A stretch of DNA of 64,000 nt from Clavaria fumosa (GCA_951802425.1 OX637801.1:992001-1056000); one strand, 5' to 3'; shown: positions 33,108-44,244, counted from the stretch's first letter. The notes: generated by a model not told the origin, from the sequence alone. Translations and numbers: made by a program.

Positions 33108-36100
33108 GCAGCCTAGAGTGCTCAGTACGACTCTCTGGCTGCTCTGACTCCGATCATGCTAAACCTATACCCGATACCCTTTTCTTCTGTCGTTCTCTTT
33201 CCCTTCTTGCCACTTCTCCTTCGATTTCATCTCCTTTTAAAACTATGATAGACTCCGGCGCCGAACTTTGTTTCATCGACGCCAAATTTGCCTCTTGCCT
33301 TCATCTTCCGAAAGCTCCGGTGACTCCCCGGGAGGTCATTTTCATAAGCGGGACCACCTCCGTCTGGGTCACTGAAGTGGTCCAGTTATCCATTCGGTTC
33401 TCCACCATGGACCCGACTGATGTTCTGCTTGTAGTTACTGATCTTGATCCCTCTTGTGATGTGATCTTGGGAATGAATTGGCTGTTCCAAAACAACCCAC
33501 TGGTTGACTGGACTACTGGCCAGATAAAGCCCAGGCCATCTATAAATGAGGAGAAAACTCCGAAATCTGATCTGGACAGTGCACCGGCCAGCACCCTCCA
33601 TTCTGTCCCTCTGTCCACCTCTGTCCCTCTGTCTGTCTCTGTTCCAAGTGCTCTGGTTCAAACATCATCTGCAGCGACTCCGAGCCGGGCCTGGACTCTG
33701 TCTCCATCTCTGCCATTGTCTCCGACCTTTCCGTCTGCCTCATTTTTCTCCGAGGCACCCAAGGTCTCTTTTGTGAATGCAGCTGCATTCATCACAGCTT
33801 GTGGACTTCGCGGGTTCCGAGTCTTTGGCATGACATTGTCAAGCGAGTCCGCACGCACAGCCTCTGCTTTGTTCAATGTCCCTGACACCACCTTCCAGGA
33901 TCTCTTTTCCATTCCAGAAGAGTATAGGGATTTTCCGGACATCTTCAGTAAAAGGAAGGCGGACACCCTTGCTCTGCACTGACCGTACAACCTAAAAATC
34001 AACCTGCTGGAGGGCAAATCCCCTCCGCCAGGTGCAGTCTACTCTCTGTTGCAGTCCAAACTCAGTGAACTTCATGAGTTTCTGGACGAACATCTCCACA
34101 TCAGATTTATCCATCCAAGCTGTTCTCCGCATGGAGCACCTGTGCTTTTTGTGTGGAAAAAGAACGGAACACTCTGACTTTGTGTCAACTTCCATGGTCT
34201 CAATAAAGTGACCAAAAAAGACCGCTATCTGCTCCCACTGACTAAAGATCTTCTTGATGTTCCAGGAAAAGCCCAAATCTACACCAAACTCGACCTCCAA
34301 CACACATATCACCTGGTCCGTATCACCAAGGGTGACGAATGGAAGACCACATTCCGCACCCAATATGGATCCTTTGAATAGTGTGTGATGCCCTTCGGGC
34401 TCACAAACGCGCCCGCCACATTCCAGCACTTCATGAACAATATATTCTCTGACCTCTTCAACATGTTCATGGTTGTCTACCTCAACAACATCCTCATTTA
34501 CTCTGAGGATCCGAAACAACATGTTGAACATGTCCGAGAGGTACTCCAAAGGCTCTGGAAGAATGGTCTCTTCCTGAACCCAGCAAAGTGTGAATTTCAC
34601 ACTGAAACCGTGGAGTACCTCAGATTCATTCTATCTCCATCCGGATTTTCTATGGACACAGCTAAAGTTAAAACTATACAGGATTGGCCGACTCCATGGA
34701 AGGTCAAAGATGTCCAGTCCTTCCTCAGGTTTGCCAATTTCTACCACCGCTTCGTCCATGGTTACTCTGAGATCGTCACTCCGATGAACTGCTTGATGCA
34801 TAAAAACGTCGAATGGCATTGGTCCAGCGATTGCCAGTCCGCGTTCGACTATCTAAAAACCATGTTCTCCACTGCTCCGATCCTCTCGCACTTCATTCCT
34901 GGAGCTCCACTGATAGTCGAAATGGATGCCTCGGACTACGCTGTCACTGCGATCCTTTCCATGGTCGCCTCCGACAGTGAAGTCCACCCTGTCGCGTTTC
35001 ATTCCCACACCCTGGGTGTGTCCGAATTGAACTATGACACTCACAACAAGGAACTCCTCGCGATATTCAAGGCGTTTACCACTTGGAGGCACTATCTCAA
35101 AGGTTCTGAAACTCCAGTCGATGTTGTTACCAACCACAAGAACCTAGAGTACTTCTCCACAGTCCATCTGCTCACTCGGTGTCAAGCCAGGTGGTCGGAG
35201 TTCCTTTCCCAGTTCAATTTCGTGATCCAATTCCACCCAGGGCACCTCGGAATGAAACCCGATGCATTGACTAGACGTTGGGACATCTATCCCAAAGAGG
35301 GGGATAGTGACTATGCCCGCATCAATCTGCACAACCTCCGGCCGATGTTCTCCAATGAACAATTGATGTTGTCTCTCTGAGCTTCATCGCTTTACACACC
35401 CGCACTCTGCGCGTCGTTTGTGATTGACGATAATCAACTCCGAGAGGACATCCAGTCTGGACTCTTGCTTGATCCTGTGACAGCTCCGATTCTGGAGGAG
35501 TTCCGCTTGAAGTCTGTGGACCCTACAGTCATCCATGACCATTTGGGCTGGCAAAATTTTATCTGGCCTCGGGATGGATATTTGTGGTATTGGTACTAAT
35601 TCTTTTTTGACATTTTAACAATTGGACCCTAGACCTTGAGTTTCAATGCATTTTTAGTCCGATCGGGAGGGGAATGGGTTATACCAAGCTGAATATCTAC
35701 AAAAAGGTCTTATCGGACAATTATGGCCATTTGGGCTGTGACCAAATCACGCCAATAAAGCTCTGCCGGCACTTGCCGATTCCTTGAGCTCTGCTACTTC
35801 TCTCTTTTTTTCTCTTGTTGATTTGGCTCGGCCCACCATCTGAGGGTTTTCCACCGGAGATGAGATGAGTGCAGAGAAAATGAGTGGAAGTGACCAAATG
35901 TGGTAATATGTGACGTGATCATGCTGATTAGATTAAATGGGCTTGTCTCTGGATGAACAGGCATCCTGCTGCAACAGCTTCCCATGCAACCTCAGAAACA
36001 GGTCATTTCAACTAACATAATGAGTATCATTGAGATTTATGACAACTTGCATCATAAAATTCCCATGGCACTGCAAATGGCAGAAGTTAGATTTCATTAT

Positions 36101-37672
36101 TTGGTGTCTCCTGCAGTGATTAGAATCTAAGGATTGATGCACACACCCATATTCCATGGGCTCTTGGCTAGAGGCAGCCAAGACACATTGAATTGAGCTG
36201 ACATGAAGTCCAAGACCAAATGCTGCCTCAGAAGCTCAAAATTCTAATTTAGCCCAAATGGTCATGATGGCCCAAATGGTCATGGATGACTGTAAGTGGT
36301 CCATGGATGACGACGGACTTCTCTGCAAGTGCGGACGGATTTATGTACCGGATGTCAATGACCTCCAACTCTGCATTTTACATGCGAGACATGATCACCC
36401 GCTTGCCGGACACTTCGGTCAGACCAAGACTACAGCCTTGGTCTTCCGGGATTATACCTGGCCGAAATTCCGAGAATTCGTATCAGACTTTTGCAAATCT
36501 TGCACAACTTGTGGTAGGGCGAAAGCCCCTTGGCATAAGCAATATGGAACGCTCAAGCAGCTGCCCATACCCGAGAAACCATGGAATTCCATTTCGATGG
36601 ATTTCATCGAGCAACTCCCTGAGAGCTCCGGTTTTACCGCAATATTGGTGGTTGTTGATAGGTTTACGAAGCAAGGGATCTTCATCCTGATGACCAATGA
36701 AGTGAACTCCGCAGAGTTGGCCCATCTGTTCGTATTCCATGTCTTCTCAAAACACGGAGTTCCATTGCATGTCACCTCCGATCACGGCTCCGAGTTCGTT
36801 TCCCATTTTTTCTGCTTGTTGGGTAAAGTCCTGGACATGACTTTGCACTTCACCTCCAGCTATCATCCAGAGGGCAACGGACAGATGGAGCAGACTAACC
36901 AGATTTTGGAACAGTACCTCCATTGTTACTGCAATTACCAGCAGGACAACTGGTCACAGCTCCTGCCCCTAGCGGAGTTTGCCTACAACAATGCTCCGAG
37001 TGCCACCACTGGGGTTTCTCCGTTCTTTGCGAATAAGGGCTATCACCCAAACATATCAGTGTTCCCCGAATGCGAAGTAACTTCGGTTTGTGCCCAAGAA
37101 CTCGCTGTAGACTTGGATCAACTGCACCAAGAACTCCATAACCAAATTGCCAAAGTGCAGAGTCGCTATCAGGGTCCAGTGGACACCCATCAGACTCTGG
37201 CACCAGAGTTTAAGGTTGGAAACCGAGTCTATGTTAAGGCAAAGTTTTTCCATATGACCAGACCCTCCAAAAAACTCTCCAACAAGTTCCTCAGACCTTT
37301 TGAAATCATCGGAGAGGCTGGCTCGCACTCCTTCGTACTCCAACTCCCTGAGGCCATGCGAGCAGTCCCGTCTTCCACATCTCTATGCTGGAACCCATAA
37401 CTCCGAACACAATTCCGAATCGTATAGTCCTTCTGCCACCTCCGGTAGACATCAATGGAGACATTGAGCACGAAATCTCCAAAGTGCTCAACTCCAAGAT
37501 TGACAAACGCCGCACCTGCAAACTACTATACTTGGTGCGGTGGACTGGATACGAAGGAACTGATGAGGAAATGTCTTGGCTCCCTGCTACAGAACTTGTT
37601 CATGTCTCCGAGGCTGTTTCAGATTTCCATCAGGCTTATCCGAACAAGCCCAGACCTCTCAATACCCTCTAG
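33102..37672 (+). pseudogene. pol: Pol of element B, interrupted by a mariner-type MITE
   Basis: Protease (TMIDSGAELCFIDAKF), reverse transcriptase, RNase H (VEMDASDYAVTA), integrase (36300-37400, with CKSCTTCGRAKAP and SYHPEGNGQMEQTNQ) and chromodomain (CKLLYLVRWTGYEGTDEEMSW, about 37520). The RT box reads YLNN instead of YLDD, so the active site is lost. Stops: TGA at 33980, 34175 and 35378, and TAG at 34379. At 33980 and 35378 copy A has CGA, and at 34379 copy A has TGG. The MITE at 35526-36292 sits between the RNase H and integrase regions. A small frameshift lies at about 37365. B keeps 17 bp near 35475 that A and C have lost, so it shows the ancestral frame there. Confidence 0.9.
35526..36292. 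mobile_element. Tc1/mariner-type MITE (767 bp) with TA target duplication
   Basis: Perfect 23-bp terminal inverted repeats start CAGTCATCCATGACC on both ends (35526-35548 and 36270-36292). TA lies directly outside each end. Copies A and C carry the unfilled site GGACCCTAAGTGGTCC, so the insertion and its TA duplication are proven by comparison. The CCATTTGGGC core of the TIR recurs inside, at about 35728 on the plus strand and at 36252-36261 on the minus strand. No transposase is encoded; the TA site and CAGT terminus place it with Tc1/mariner. Confidence 0.9.
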
Positions 37673-38091
37673 ACACTTTCCATTCACTCCGATACCTGAA
37701 AATTCTTATTCTCTTTCCATTTACATACATGTAGTTCTATATAACTCTGCCTCTTTACTCCATCTTCTCCGATTATTATTAAAAAAATCCATTCCGTGTT
37801 TCTGTCTCTCTGTCTCTCTGTCTCTTTCTGTTCCTTTCTCTGAAAACTCCGAAAACCCTGAAAAAACTCCTTTCCTCCTATTCCACTATCTCCGAAACTC
37901 TGAAAATGAAATTCTTGCCTAAAAACTCCGAATCTCTTTCTTCGTTTTGTTTCTCTGCCTTGCCTTACTTATTTTCCTTTCACTCCGCTTACTTTTCACT
38001 CAAGTTCAAAGATAAAAAACAATAAAATTATAATAAAATAAAATAGAACAATAAAACAATAAATAGTTATGTAGATAAATTATTTTTTTTT
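37673..38091 (+). other. 3' region of element B after pol
   Basis: AT-rich and CTCTGT-rich sequence equivalent to 29340-29628 of element A. It has no coding signal, and only traces of the 82-bp unit. Confidence 0.6.
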
Positions 38092-38445
38092 TTAGGCAGA
38101 GGGGGGCGAGCTGGGTGATGCTTGTAAAAAACCTTCGGGCTCCACTCCCGCCACTCCTTCCTCTGCCTCCACCTCCTTCTCTGCTTTCTCCTCCTCCACC
38201 TCCGCTCCCTTCTCCGCTCCTGCTTCTTCCACCTCCTTCTTCTCCACTTCCATCTCCACCCACTTTTCCGAGTCCACCACCTCCACCACCATCTTCTCCG
38301 CCTTGATCTGGTGCGTGAGGGCCGCGATTTCAGGGTCCTCATCCTCCACACACAACTGCGCAGGGACAGCGACCACGGGGCATGGTCGAGGGCAGGGAGG
38401 CCGACTGGGCCCCACTCCAGGTGTACTCAGGTTATTCAACATCAA
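38092..38445 (-). CDS. Antisense ORF of element B, internally deleted but in frame (117 aa)
   Basis: Starts at the same place as in A (MLNNLSTPGVGPS), reads through VEDEDPEIAALTHQIKAEKM and ends SPSSPPSA. Compared with A and C it has lost the middle, including the whole Cys cluster, yet the frame stays open to the shared C-terminus. What remains is a short, very acidic, Glu/Lys-rich protein. It may be a chance in-frame deletion. The retained frame is notable in a copy whose gag and pol carry many stops. Confidence 0.5.
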   Translation of the reverse strand: MMLNNLSTPGVGPSRPPCPRPCPVVAVPAQLCVEDEDPEIAALTHQIKAEKMVVEVVDSEKWVEMEVEKKEVEEAGAEKGAEVEEEKAEKEVEAEEGVAGVEPEGFLQASPSSPPSA

Positions 38446-38676
38446 GGTTTTTAGAAAAAGAGAGGGGATTGCCTGTGCTAAGGGCTAGTGATGATGGTAA
38501 TGGGTTGAGGAAGAAAAAAGGGGGGGTACAATGCGCGCAGCCTTTTGACCCTCAAAAAAAATTTGGACTCCACTCGATGTGCCGTGAAACTCCGAGACTA
38601 ACTCGTTATGGAAGACACGTGTTCACGCGGAGTTTAGCCACAGGGTCTCAGGGGTTTGACCCTAAGAGGGGGATAC

Positions 38677-39390
38677 TGTTACAACCCCATCTGCTTGCAT
38701 AAGCATGATCCCCACTCCAGACTCTGAACTCCATACCAACTCCAATCCACTCTGCCATAACTCCATGTGCTCTGCTCCACGCCTTCTTCAGACTTCACTC
38801 CACCAGCCTTCAGATCATTCAGACTTCATTCTAGAACCTTCTCCCTCCATCCCCTCATTCTGTTTACCATTGAGAGGATACCCTTGACCCATGGGAGTCG
38901 TTTTTTTGTTGTTGTTTCTTTGTTCCATGAAAATTGCACAGGCACATGTGGTGAAACTCTCCTAGTAATTTGATATGTACATTGTTTCATATTACTCCTA
39001 TACTCTGTCCTTGCAGTATAAGTTTCCACCTGTATCTCCCTGCTCCTCAGTTCAAATATTAATGTCTCTGACCCCCAAACATCTCTGAGCTTTCGTCCTC
39101 ATCATTCTCGATGTTCTCCACATCATCCAACCAACTCCGACCAACTCCGGCAGACTCCGATATTCTTGGAGTTTGACTTCTGTGTTTGATTTCTTCTTGG
39201 CATTGTTTCTGTTTGTTAAATAGGGACAAAGTATATATGTGGTGGCACAACACATACATTGAGGCTGCAGTCCCATCCGTCTCCATTCTTCTTATCCATT
39301 CCTCCACTTGTCTGACTTCGGACTCTGCTACTATAACTCTGCTCTGTTCCGCTAACCCCTTCGCTACTAATCTTTGTTCAGACTGTGACA
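38677..39390 (+). repeat. 3' LTR of element B (714 bp)
   Basis: TGTTACAACC to GACTGTGACA, preceded by the purine tract AAGAGGGGGATAC. It carries the GTCTCTGACCCCCAAAC marker of the B/F subfamily and lacks both MITE 1 and the solo LTR, so it shows the uninterrupted sequence for both. Confidence 0.92.
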
Positions 39391-39905
39391 GCAAACGATA
39401 TGCGTACACAACATATGTGGTATGCATATCGTACGCGAACGATATGCATACACAATGTACTTGGTACACATATTGTACATGAATGATATGTGTACACAAC
39501 GTACTTGGTATGCATATCATCCGCATACGATATGTGTACCACATACACTGTGTACGCATATCATACACGAACAATATGCATACCACGTACGTCAGGCATA
39601 CATAATGTACCACATACACTGTGTACGCATATTGAATGCGGATGATATGCATACACATATTGAACATGGATGATATGCGTACCAAGTACAATAATAATAT
39701 TGTACACATATCATATGCGAACGATATGCGTACACAATGTACTTGGTATGCATATCGTCCACGTATGATATGTGTACAAATGTGTGTACTCAGATCATAT
39801 GCTGATGATAGGCACACCAAGTACAATATATTGTATGCATATCATTCGCGTATGATATGCGTACCACGTACGTTGTGTACACATATTGAACACGGACAAT
39901 ATGCA
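39391..39905. repeat. Palindromic GTAC/ATAT tandem repeat
   Basis: About 515 bp of diverged units such as CGATATGCGTACACAATGTA and ACTTGGTATGCATATCG, in which each half-unit is close to the reverse complement of the next. Frames on both strands are Tyr/His/Met-rich and are artefacts. It abuts the B 3' LTR. Confidence 0.85.
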
Positions 39906-40580
39906 TAGAAAATTAGTTAAGTGTGGGAAATGGACTATTTCTTCAGACTGGACATAGGGGTAACCTAACCTGCAATTAAGAAAAACCTTTATAATTGTGT
40001 CTCCCCCATATGTTGATAGCTGTAGGCTACACACTATGAAACACATGCATTCAGCTTTGACACTGACTCAACTCACACCTGAACTACTTTATGAGATGTG
40101 GGCATCCACGACACCCACTTTGACATACACCACTGGTCAACTTTGTGCATCATGTGAGCATGGGAGTCCTGGATACCCACTTTGAGATACACATCCAGTC
40201 AACTTACCTTGTACATTATGAGAGGTGTGGGTGTCCTGGCCATTTATATGGCATGGCTCACCTGTAACATGTCTAAGCCTGCATCACATTGGATCCTGGT
40301 AGGTATGTAGGACATAGGTTTTGATATGCTGGGAGTGAGCAGCACAGGTGGCATAAGTAGGATGGAGGGTGGACAGTTTGAGTGGGGTGAATGGGTGGCA
40401 CAAGCAAGGTGAGTAAAGCAGGAAGCAAGCCAAGTGGTGTAGCACCTAACAATGTGCATCAGCAAAATAAGTGGGTGTTATAGGCGGTATGCAAAGTATG
40501 TAGCAGTCCATACCTCCATACCACCCCAATTATTTCAATGATGTGTGTTTGTGTCAAGAACTATTTTAACCCCAGACTTT
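39906..40580. other. Intergenic stretch, nothing recognised
   Basis: AT-rich single-copy-looking sequence with short ORFs. I see no transposon end, RNA gene or domain. Confidence 0.4.
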
Positions 40581-40585
40581 TCATA

Positions 40586-40943
40586 GTGGAATTATGGCAC
40601 CTCTGGTAACCTAGCTAAGGCTCAAAAGATCATCTCTGCAGCTAGAGCCTCTGGCTTCAACTTTGGCATCTACAGCTTGCCTAGTGAATGGGCTTCCATG
40701 TTTGGTTCCAGGAGCATCATGCTCAACAATACATTCCCTCTCTGGTTTGCGATGTACAACAACATGCAAATGCTGACACTAACACAGCCATTCAGAGGGT
40801 AAGCAAGACTTTCCTACTCCCCGCAGAGACTTCCATGTCTGGATTGCAGGTGGACGACTGCTGTCGGCAAGCAGTACATGGATCTGGCCAGATGTCTTTG
40901 CACATTGATGGTATTTGATTGTTGTCCAAACAAGCGAATGTGA
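40586..40943 (+). pseudogene. GH25-like muramidase remnant (C-terminal part)
   Basis: The plus strand reads GTSGNLAKAQKIISAARASG, then FNFGIYSLPSEWASMFGS, and PLWFAMYNNMQ. A GT..AG intron of about 50 bp (after 40800, ending near 40850) joins QPFRG to WTTAVGKQYMD. This order (GIY..., PLWFA.Y, PF.GW....KQY) is that of the C-terminal half of GH25-type lysozymes of fungi and other eukaryotes. The N-terminal half, with the catalytic Asp/Glu and any signal peptide, is not visible, and the last residues do not end as the family does. I call it a fragment. The family assignment rests on memory of the motif order. Confidence 0.4.
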
Positions 40944-41532
40944 GAAATGCTGATGACTTCCCTTGGAATGGGCATAAGCCTTAACAAGCAATGTATTTCG
41001 GACATTGGGGTGGACGTTTAGTGCTGCAGAATGTATACTATCTAGTATTGCCATCTTTTAAATCTAGAGGCAAGATATTAATAATGGTCGATCTATAACC
41101 GACCACGTCAACTCGACACTCTTACCCTAGATCCATCGCTTTTGAGTTAAAAACACTACATCTCTCTGCCAGAGCCTACCGGACATCTTGGAGAGGTCGG
41201 ATCATCCCTTAGCCCTTAGCCAAAGCGGCCCAGGTCGACCAACGAACCCCTTTACTGGAATGAGTCCTGAAACCAGGTACCGGATGGAGATGCAAGAGGA
41301 GTGCACGCGCGTCGCCGAGCCGCGACACACCGCGAGCCCACAGTAGCTGTCGCTTCGCCTCGATTTGCTCGTATTGGCACGGGGCAATTGCCATGCCAAG
41401 GCTGGAATTTTAACGCATAGCCTCGCGCCAAGCCCTCAATGTCCGCCTGGTTAAGCGCTCAAAGTGCACATGAAATGTCACGCATTCAGCCACTCAAAAT
41501 TCGGATTTCCCCTCTACTATCATGCAGCGACG
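40944..41532. other. Intergenic stretch
   Basis: No convincing ORF. GC content rises from about 41200 toward the next gene-like segment. No tRNA-like fold was found by eye. Confidence 0.35.
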
Positions 41533-42575
41533 ATGGCCTACACCGGCACGACTGCCCTTGAAAGAACACCAGCCGAGATCAGTGCCGACGTCGCGCTCCT
41601 TTCGAGCACCGAATGGTTCTCATCCTACCTCGCAGAGGCGCACTGCGTGAGGGACTCGGAATGGTCCAGCCTATCCTCTGCATGTCATGCAGGAGCGCCG
41701 GCTCTTTCATCACGCGCGCTATGCCATCGCCGCTGTCGACGCGCAAACCCGCCGCCTGACAGACAGACCACGACACCTATGACAATGATCGCATGCTCTC
41801 CGCCCTGGTGGGGCTTGTCCCGCACGTTCCCTAGTTGAAGATCGGCACGCGTTCGAAGGGGGCGAAGAAGTTCGGTGATGTAGCCATCCGCCGCCTGGGC
41901 CTTGCGGACAGCTCGAATGCCGAGAGCCTCCGCCGTGAGGCCCGCGCAACAGCGGGCGCTATCTCTAGTATATCTGACTATCTGGAAAATTTTTCAGAAA
42001 CGAGTTGGGGAGAGAGCTTCTCTCCAAGGTGTGGCACAGGGGGGACCTGCACCAGCTGCTGCTCGAGGAGCTGGGCCACGATATTGGACGAGAGGCGGCG
42101 ACGAGCGTGGCGGAGCATGTGGTCCACATCACACCGGTTTGGGGGCAGCTTGCTGGTTCGTATTTTGGATGGCGTGCAACTACCAAACCGTTGGACAAGG
42201 CACTGGCAATGAAGTCCCTGGGCGACGCTGCTCTCGAGTTCCATCAAAAAACTTTATTCCTGTGGTTGTTGCAAGGTTCTGCTTCTATAGTGACCTCTGT
42301 CAACTCCGTTGCTGACTCGGAACGATGACAGCCCTCCGCCACCCATCCTTGTCGCTCCAATTCCTGTCCCCAAGGCATCGCAAGACTTGAAAGATAAGCA
42401 CGGCGGGACTCGCAGGCGCGAGACATGGCCCGCTGCTGTCGCGGCAGAGCCCCTACGGAAGGCTACCGTAGCAACACCTAAAGCGAAGGCCAACGATGCC
42501 CTTATTTGCCTCATAGTTGTGATTATATTACTCCGTTTATTCTATTCCTTGCGCCCTAGAGACTATGGATTATGA
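41533..42575 (+). pseudogene. Unrecognised decayed gene with a possible C-terminal membrane anchor
   Basis: An ATG at 41533 opens MAYTGTTALERTPAEISADV. A 46-bp GT..AG intron (41647-41692) joins it to ERRLFHHARYAIAAVDAQTR. One base too many near 41765 separates this from TYDNDRMLSALVGLVPHV. A later block (about 42020-42330) reads KVWHRGDLHQLLLEELGHDI and VVHITPVWGQLAGSYFGWRA. The last block (42309-42575) ends with a hydrophobic stretch ALICLIVVIILLRLF before RPRDYGL, like a tail anchor. The blocks read like genuine protein with host-like GC content, but frames do not join without unproven introns. I do not recognise the family. Confidence 0.35.
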
Positions 42576-43510
42576 ATGCATCCAGTCACCTCTCGGCACC
42601 TACTATGTAACCATGGATAATTTACAGATCAGTTGTTACAAAGGGTTGTGAGGGCCAACAAGCAAATACAGCACTACGTCGCACCGAAAGCAATTGCACC
42701 CACCAATGTCCCGCTGCGGGACTCCCGCACCCAAGTAGTATGCCGAAACGTGGTCAATCGGGCCCCGCAGACAGCACGGAGGCCTCACGACGTGCCTCAC
42801 GTGTGTAAAAATGGACTTATTGTTTGTTACGTGGAAGGATATTGCTAGAAGACGAGAAGTGGAAGAGAGAAAGGACGACGATGAGAACTGGCATGGATGG
42901 GTAGAGTGCATCCCTGAGAGCAAGACGCAATATTGGGCAAGAGAAGAGGACTCTGAGGCCCTGAGCGCCTGCGTTCATGTATACGGGAGCAGTTGGGAGT
43001 TTTCTCATGCCAAGGAATTGTTCCTACGTCATCCAAGACCTCTCGGTTCCGAGCAAATTGAAGTTAGATCCTACCCCTGAATATCAACCCCCACACCCCA
43101 CGCAGTATTGAATAAGCGGGCCAAGGGTGTCACGCTGCAAGCGCACAGTACGGGCTTCCATTTCTTGCTCTAGAAGGGTCATGATGATTTGTGACATACG
43201 GAAACGTGCAGACGCTAACTGCAAGCGTAAGTAGCGGTTCTTGTGTCAAGGCGGAATGTACGGTAATCACCAACAAGCTCCCTATGCGCCACAGGGGAGG
43301 TTTATCACAAAAAAAGTAGGTTGCGTGATTGCGAAAGCGGTTCTCATCATGGGTATCTCCAGTAGGTGGAAGCTCGCTCCTCAATACCGTTGTTATAACG
43401 TAGAATTGGATCCTGAGGGAGGTGGTATGGGCGATATTTGGGAGTTTTGGTCGCAGCCAGACACAAAGTCGTGGAGGTGTCGTCTGGTCCTAGCCGCAAT
43501 GCGGAGTCGA
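42576..43510. other. Intergenic stretch, nothing recognised
   Basis: ORFs of 60-95 codons occur on both strands (for example 42811-43080 plus) without any motif I know. No repeat or RNA gene is seen. Confidence 0.4.
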
Positions 43511-43517
43511 TAAAGAA

Positions 43518-44126
43518 CTAGGGTTCAAGATGAAGCAATGAGTGCATAGCGGCCGCAACATAGAGTACTGCACACCGACCGTTCGTCTCAGATGGACCGT
43601 GGATCGCCTGCATACGCTCCAGAACATTGGCAATGATACTTGTACTCACATAGGTAAGTATATAAGAAAATCTCAGCCTTGTGAATATTACATACCAGTC
43701 ACCCATGATTCGACTGACACTGACTATCTGGAGGATGCTCTCCCAACCAAGAGGGTGCCTGTCCTGGAGGCTCTTTGATGTTAGAGGAACATGCTCGGCG
43801 ATGTGGGTAAGAAGATTCTCAAGGAGCGCCGTGGTGCGCTCGTATATGGCTGGGGGCAACAATTGGTCTTCAAAGCAATCCTCTTCTGCCCAGTCGTCTA
43901 CGGCCTGCTTGCGCCCAAAGTCGCGCATGAATTTGGAGGCAAGGAGCTGAACCTCATCCTGGAAGCTCTACTCCGGCACAGCCACGTTGGCAGGATGAAG
44001 AGACCAGAGATCCCACTCCTTGCTCGTTCGGCTGCACGACTTCGACGGCTCAGACAATGAAGCACGTGTCGGCGGTGGCGAGGAGTTCGATGCAGGTAGA
44101 GTAGAAACACCTGGGTCTGGATCTGG
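43518..44126 (-). pseudogene. Rrn9-like protein (RNA polymerase I initiation factor) remnant
   Basis: The minus strand reads a Pro/Ser-rich stretch, then SKEWDLWSLHPANVAVPE, a TAG, and SFQDEVQLLASKFMRDFG. It continues DWAEEDCFEDQLLPPAIYER, LLENLLTHIAEHVP and PLGWESILQIV. A GT..AG intron (about 43660-43706) leads to ANVLERMQAIHGPSET and a stop at 43518. The layout recalls the Rrn9 domain, where a Trp-rich segment ending PEW is followed by an EV..LA helix and a D-W-E-x-E-D block. The TAG sits exactly where the family has the Trp, so TGG has become TAG. This is either a pseudogene or a recent nonsense mutation. The gene is divergent from the aminopeptidase; its 5' exon was not found. Confidence 0.4.
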
Positions 44127-44244
44127 AGGGGAAGGGTAAGTGTAATAAGTCACCCTAAGTGATTTGACGTTTTGCTGATGCTGTACACCATGACTTTCAG
44201 TATACTAGTCATCAGCCAGCCAAAAGTCAATTCCACACAAATGT

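Larger units (their letters stand above)
16218..39390 (+). mobile_element. Gypsy chromovirus B, whole span including later insertions
   Basis: B starts with TGTTACGACC at 16218 and ends with GACTGTGACA at 39390. Its 5' LTR is split into four pieces (16218-16321, 17044-17152, 17608-17840, 31623-31891) by a solo LTR, a hAT-type MITE and element A. Joined, these pieces are about 697 bp, close to the 714-bp 3' LTR at 38677-39390. Both LTRs share subfamily markers such as GTCTCTGACCCCCAAAC. The flanking pentamers are CCATC on the left and GCAAA on the right, so no target duplication is visible. The left flank is element D but the right flank is not. Confidence 0.8.

Noticed and set aside
35525..36294. 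Deletion in A and C of sequence present in B
   Set aside because: The extra sequence in B has 23-bp TIRs and TA duplications, so it is an insertion in B.
39182..39908. Tyr/His/Met-rich ORFs of 83-98 codons
   Set aside because: Artefacts of the palindromic GTAC/ATAT repeat, open on both strands.
41100..41470. Possible tRNA or small RNA in the GC-rich stretch
   Set aside because: No cloverleaf with consistent acceptor, D and T arms could be drawn by eye.
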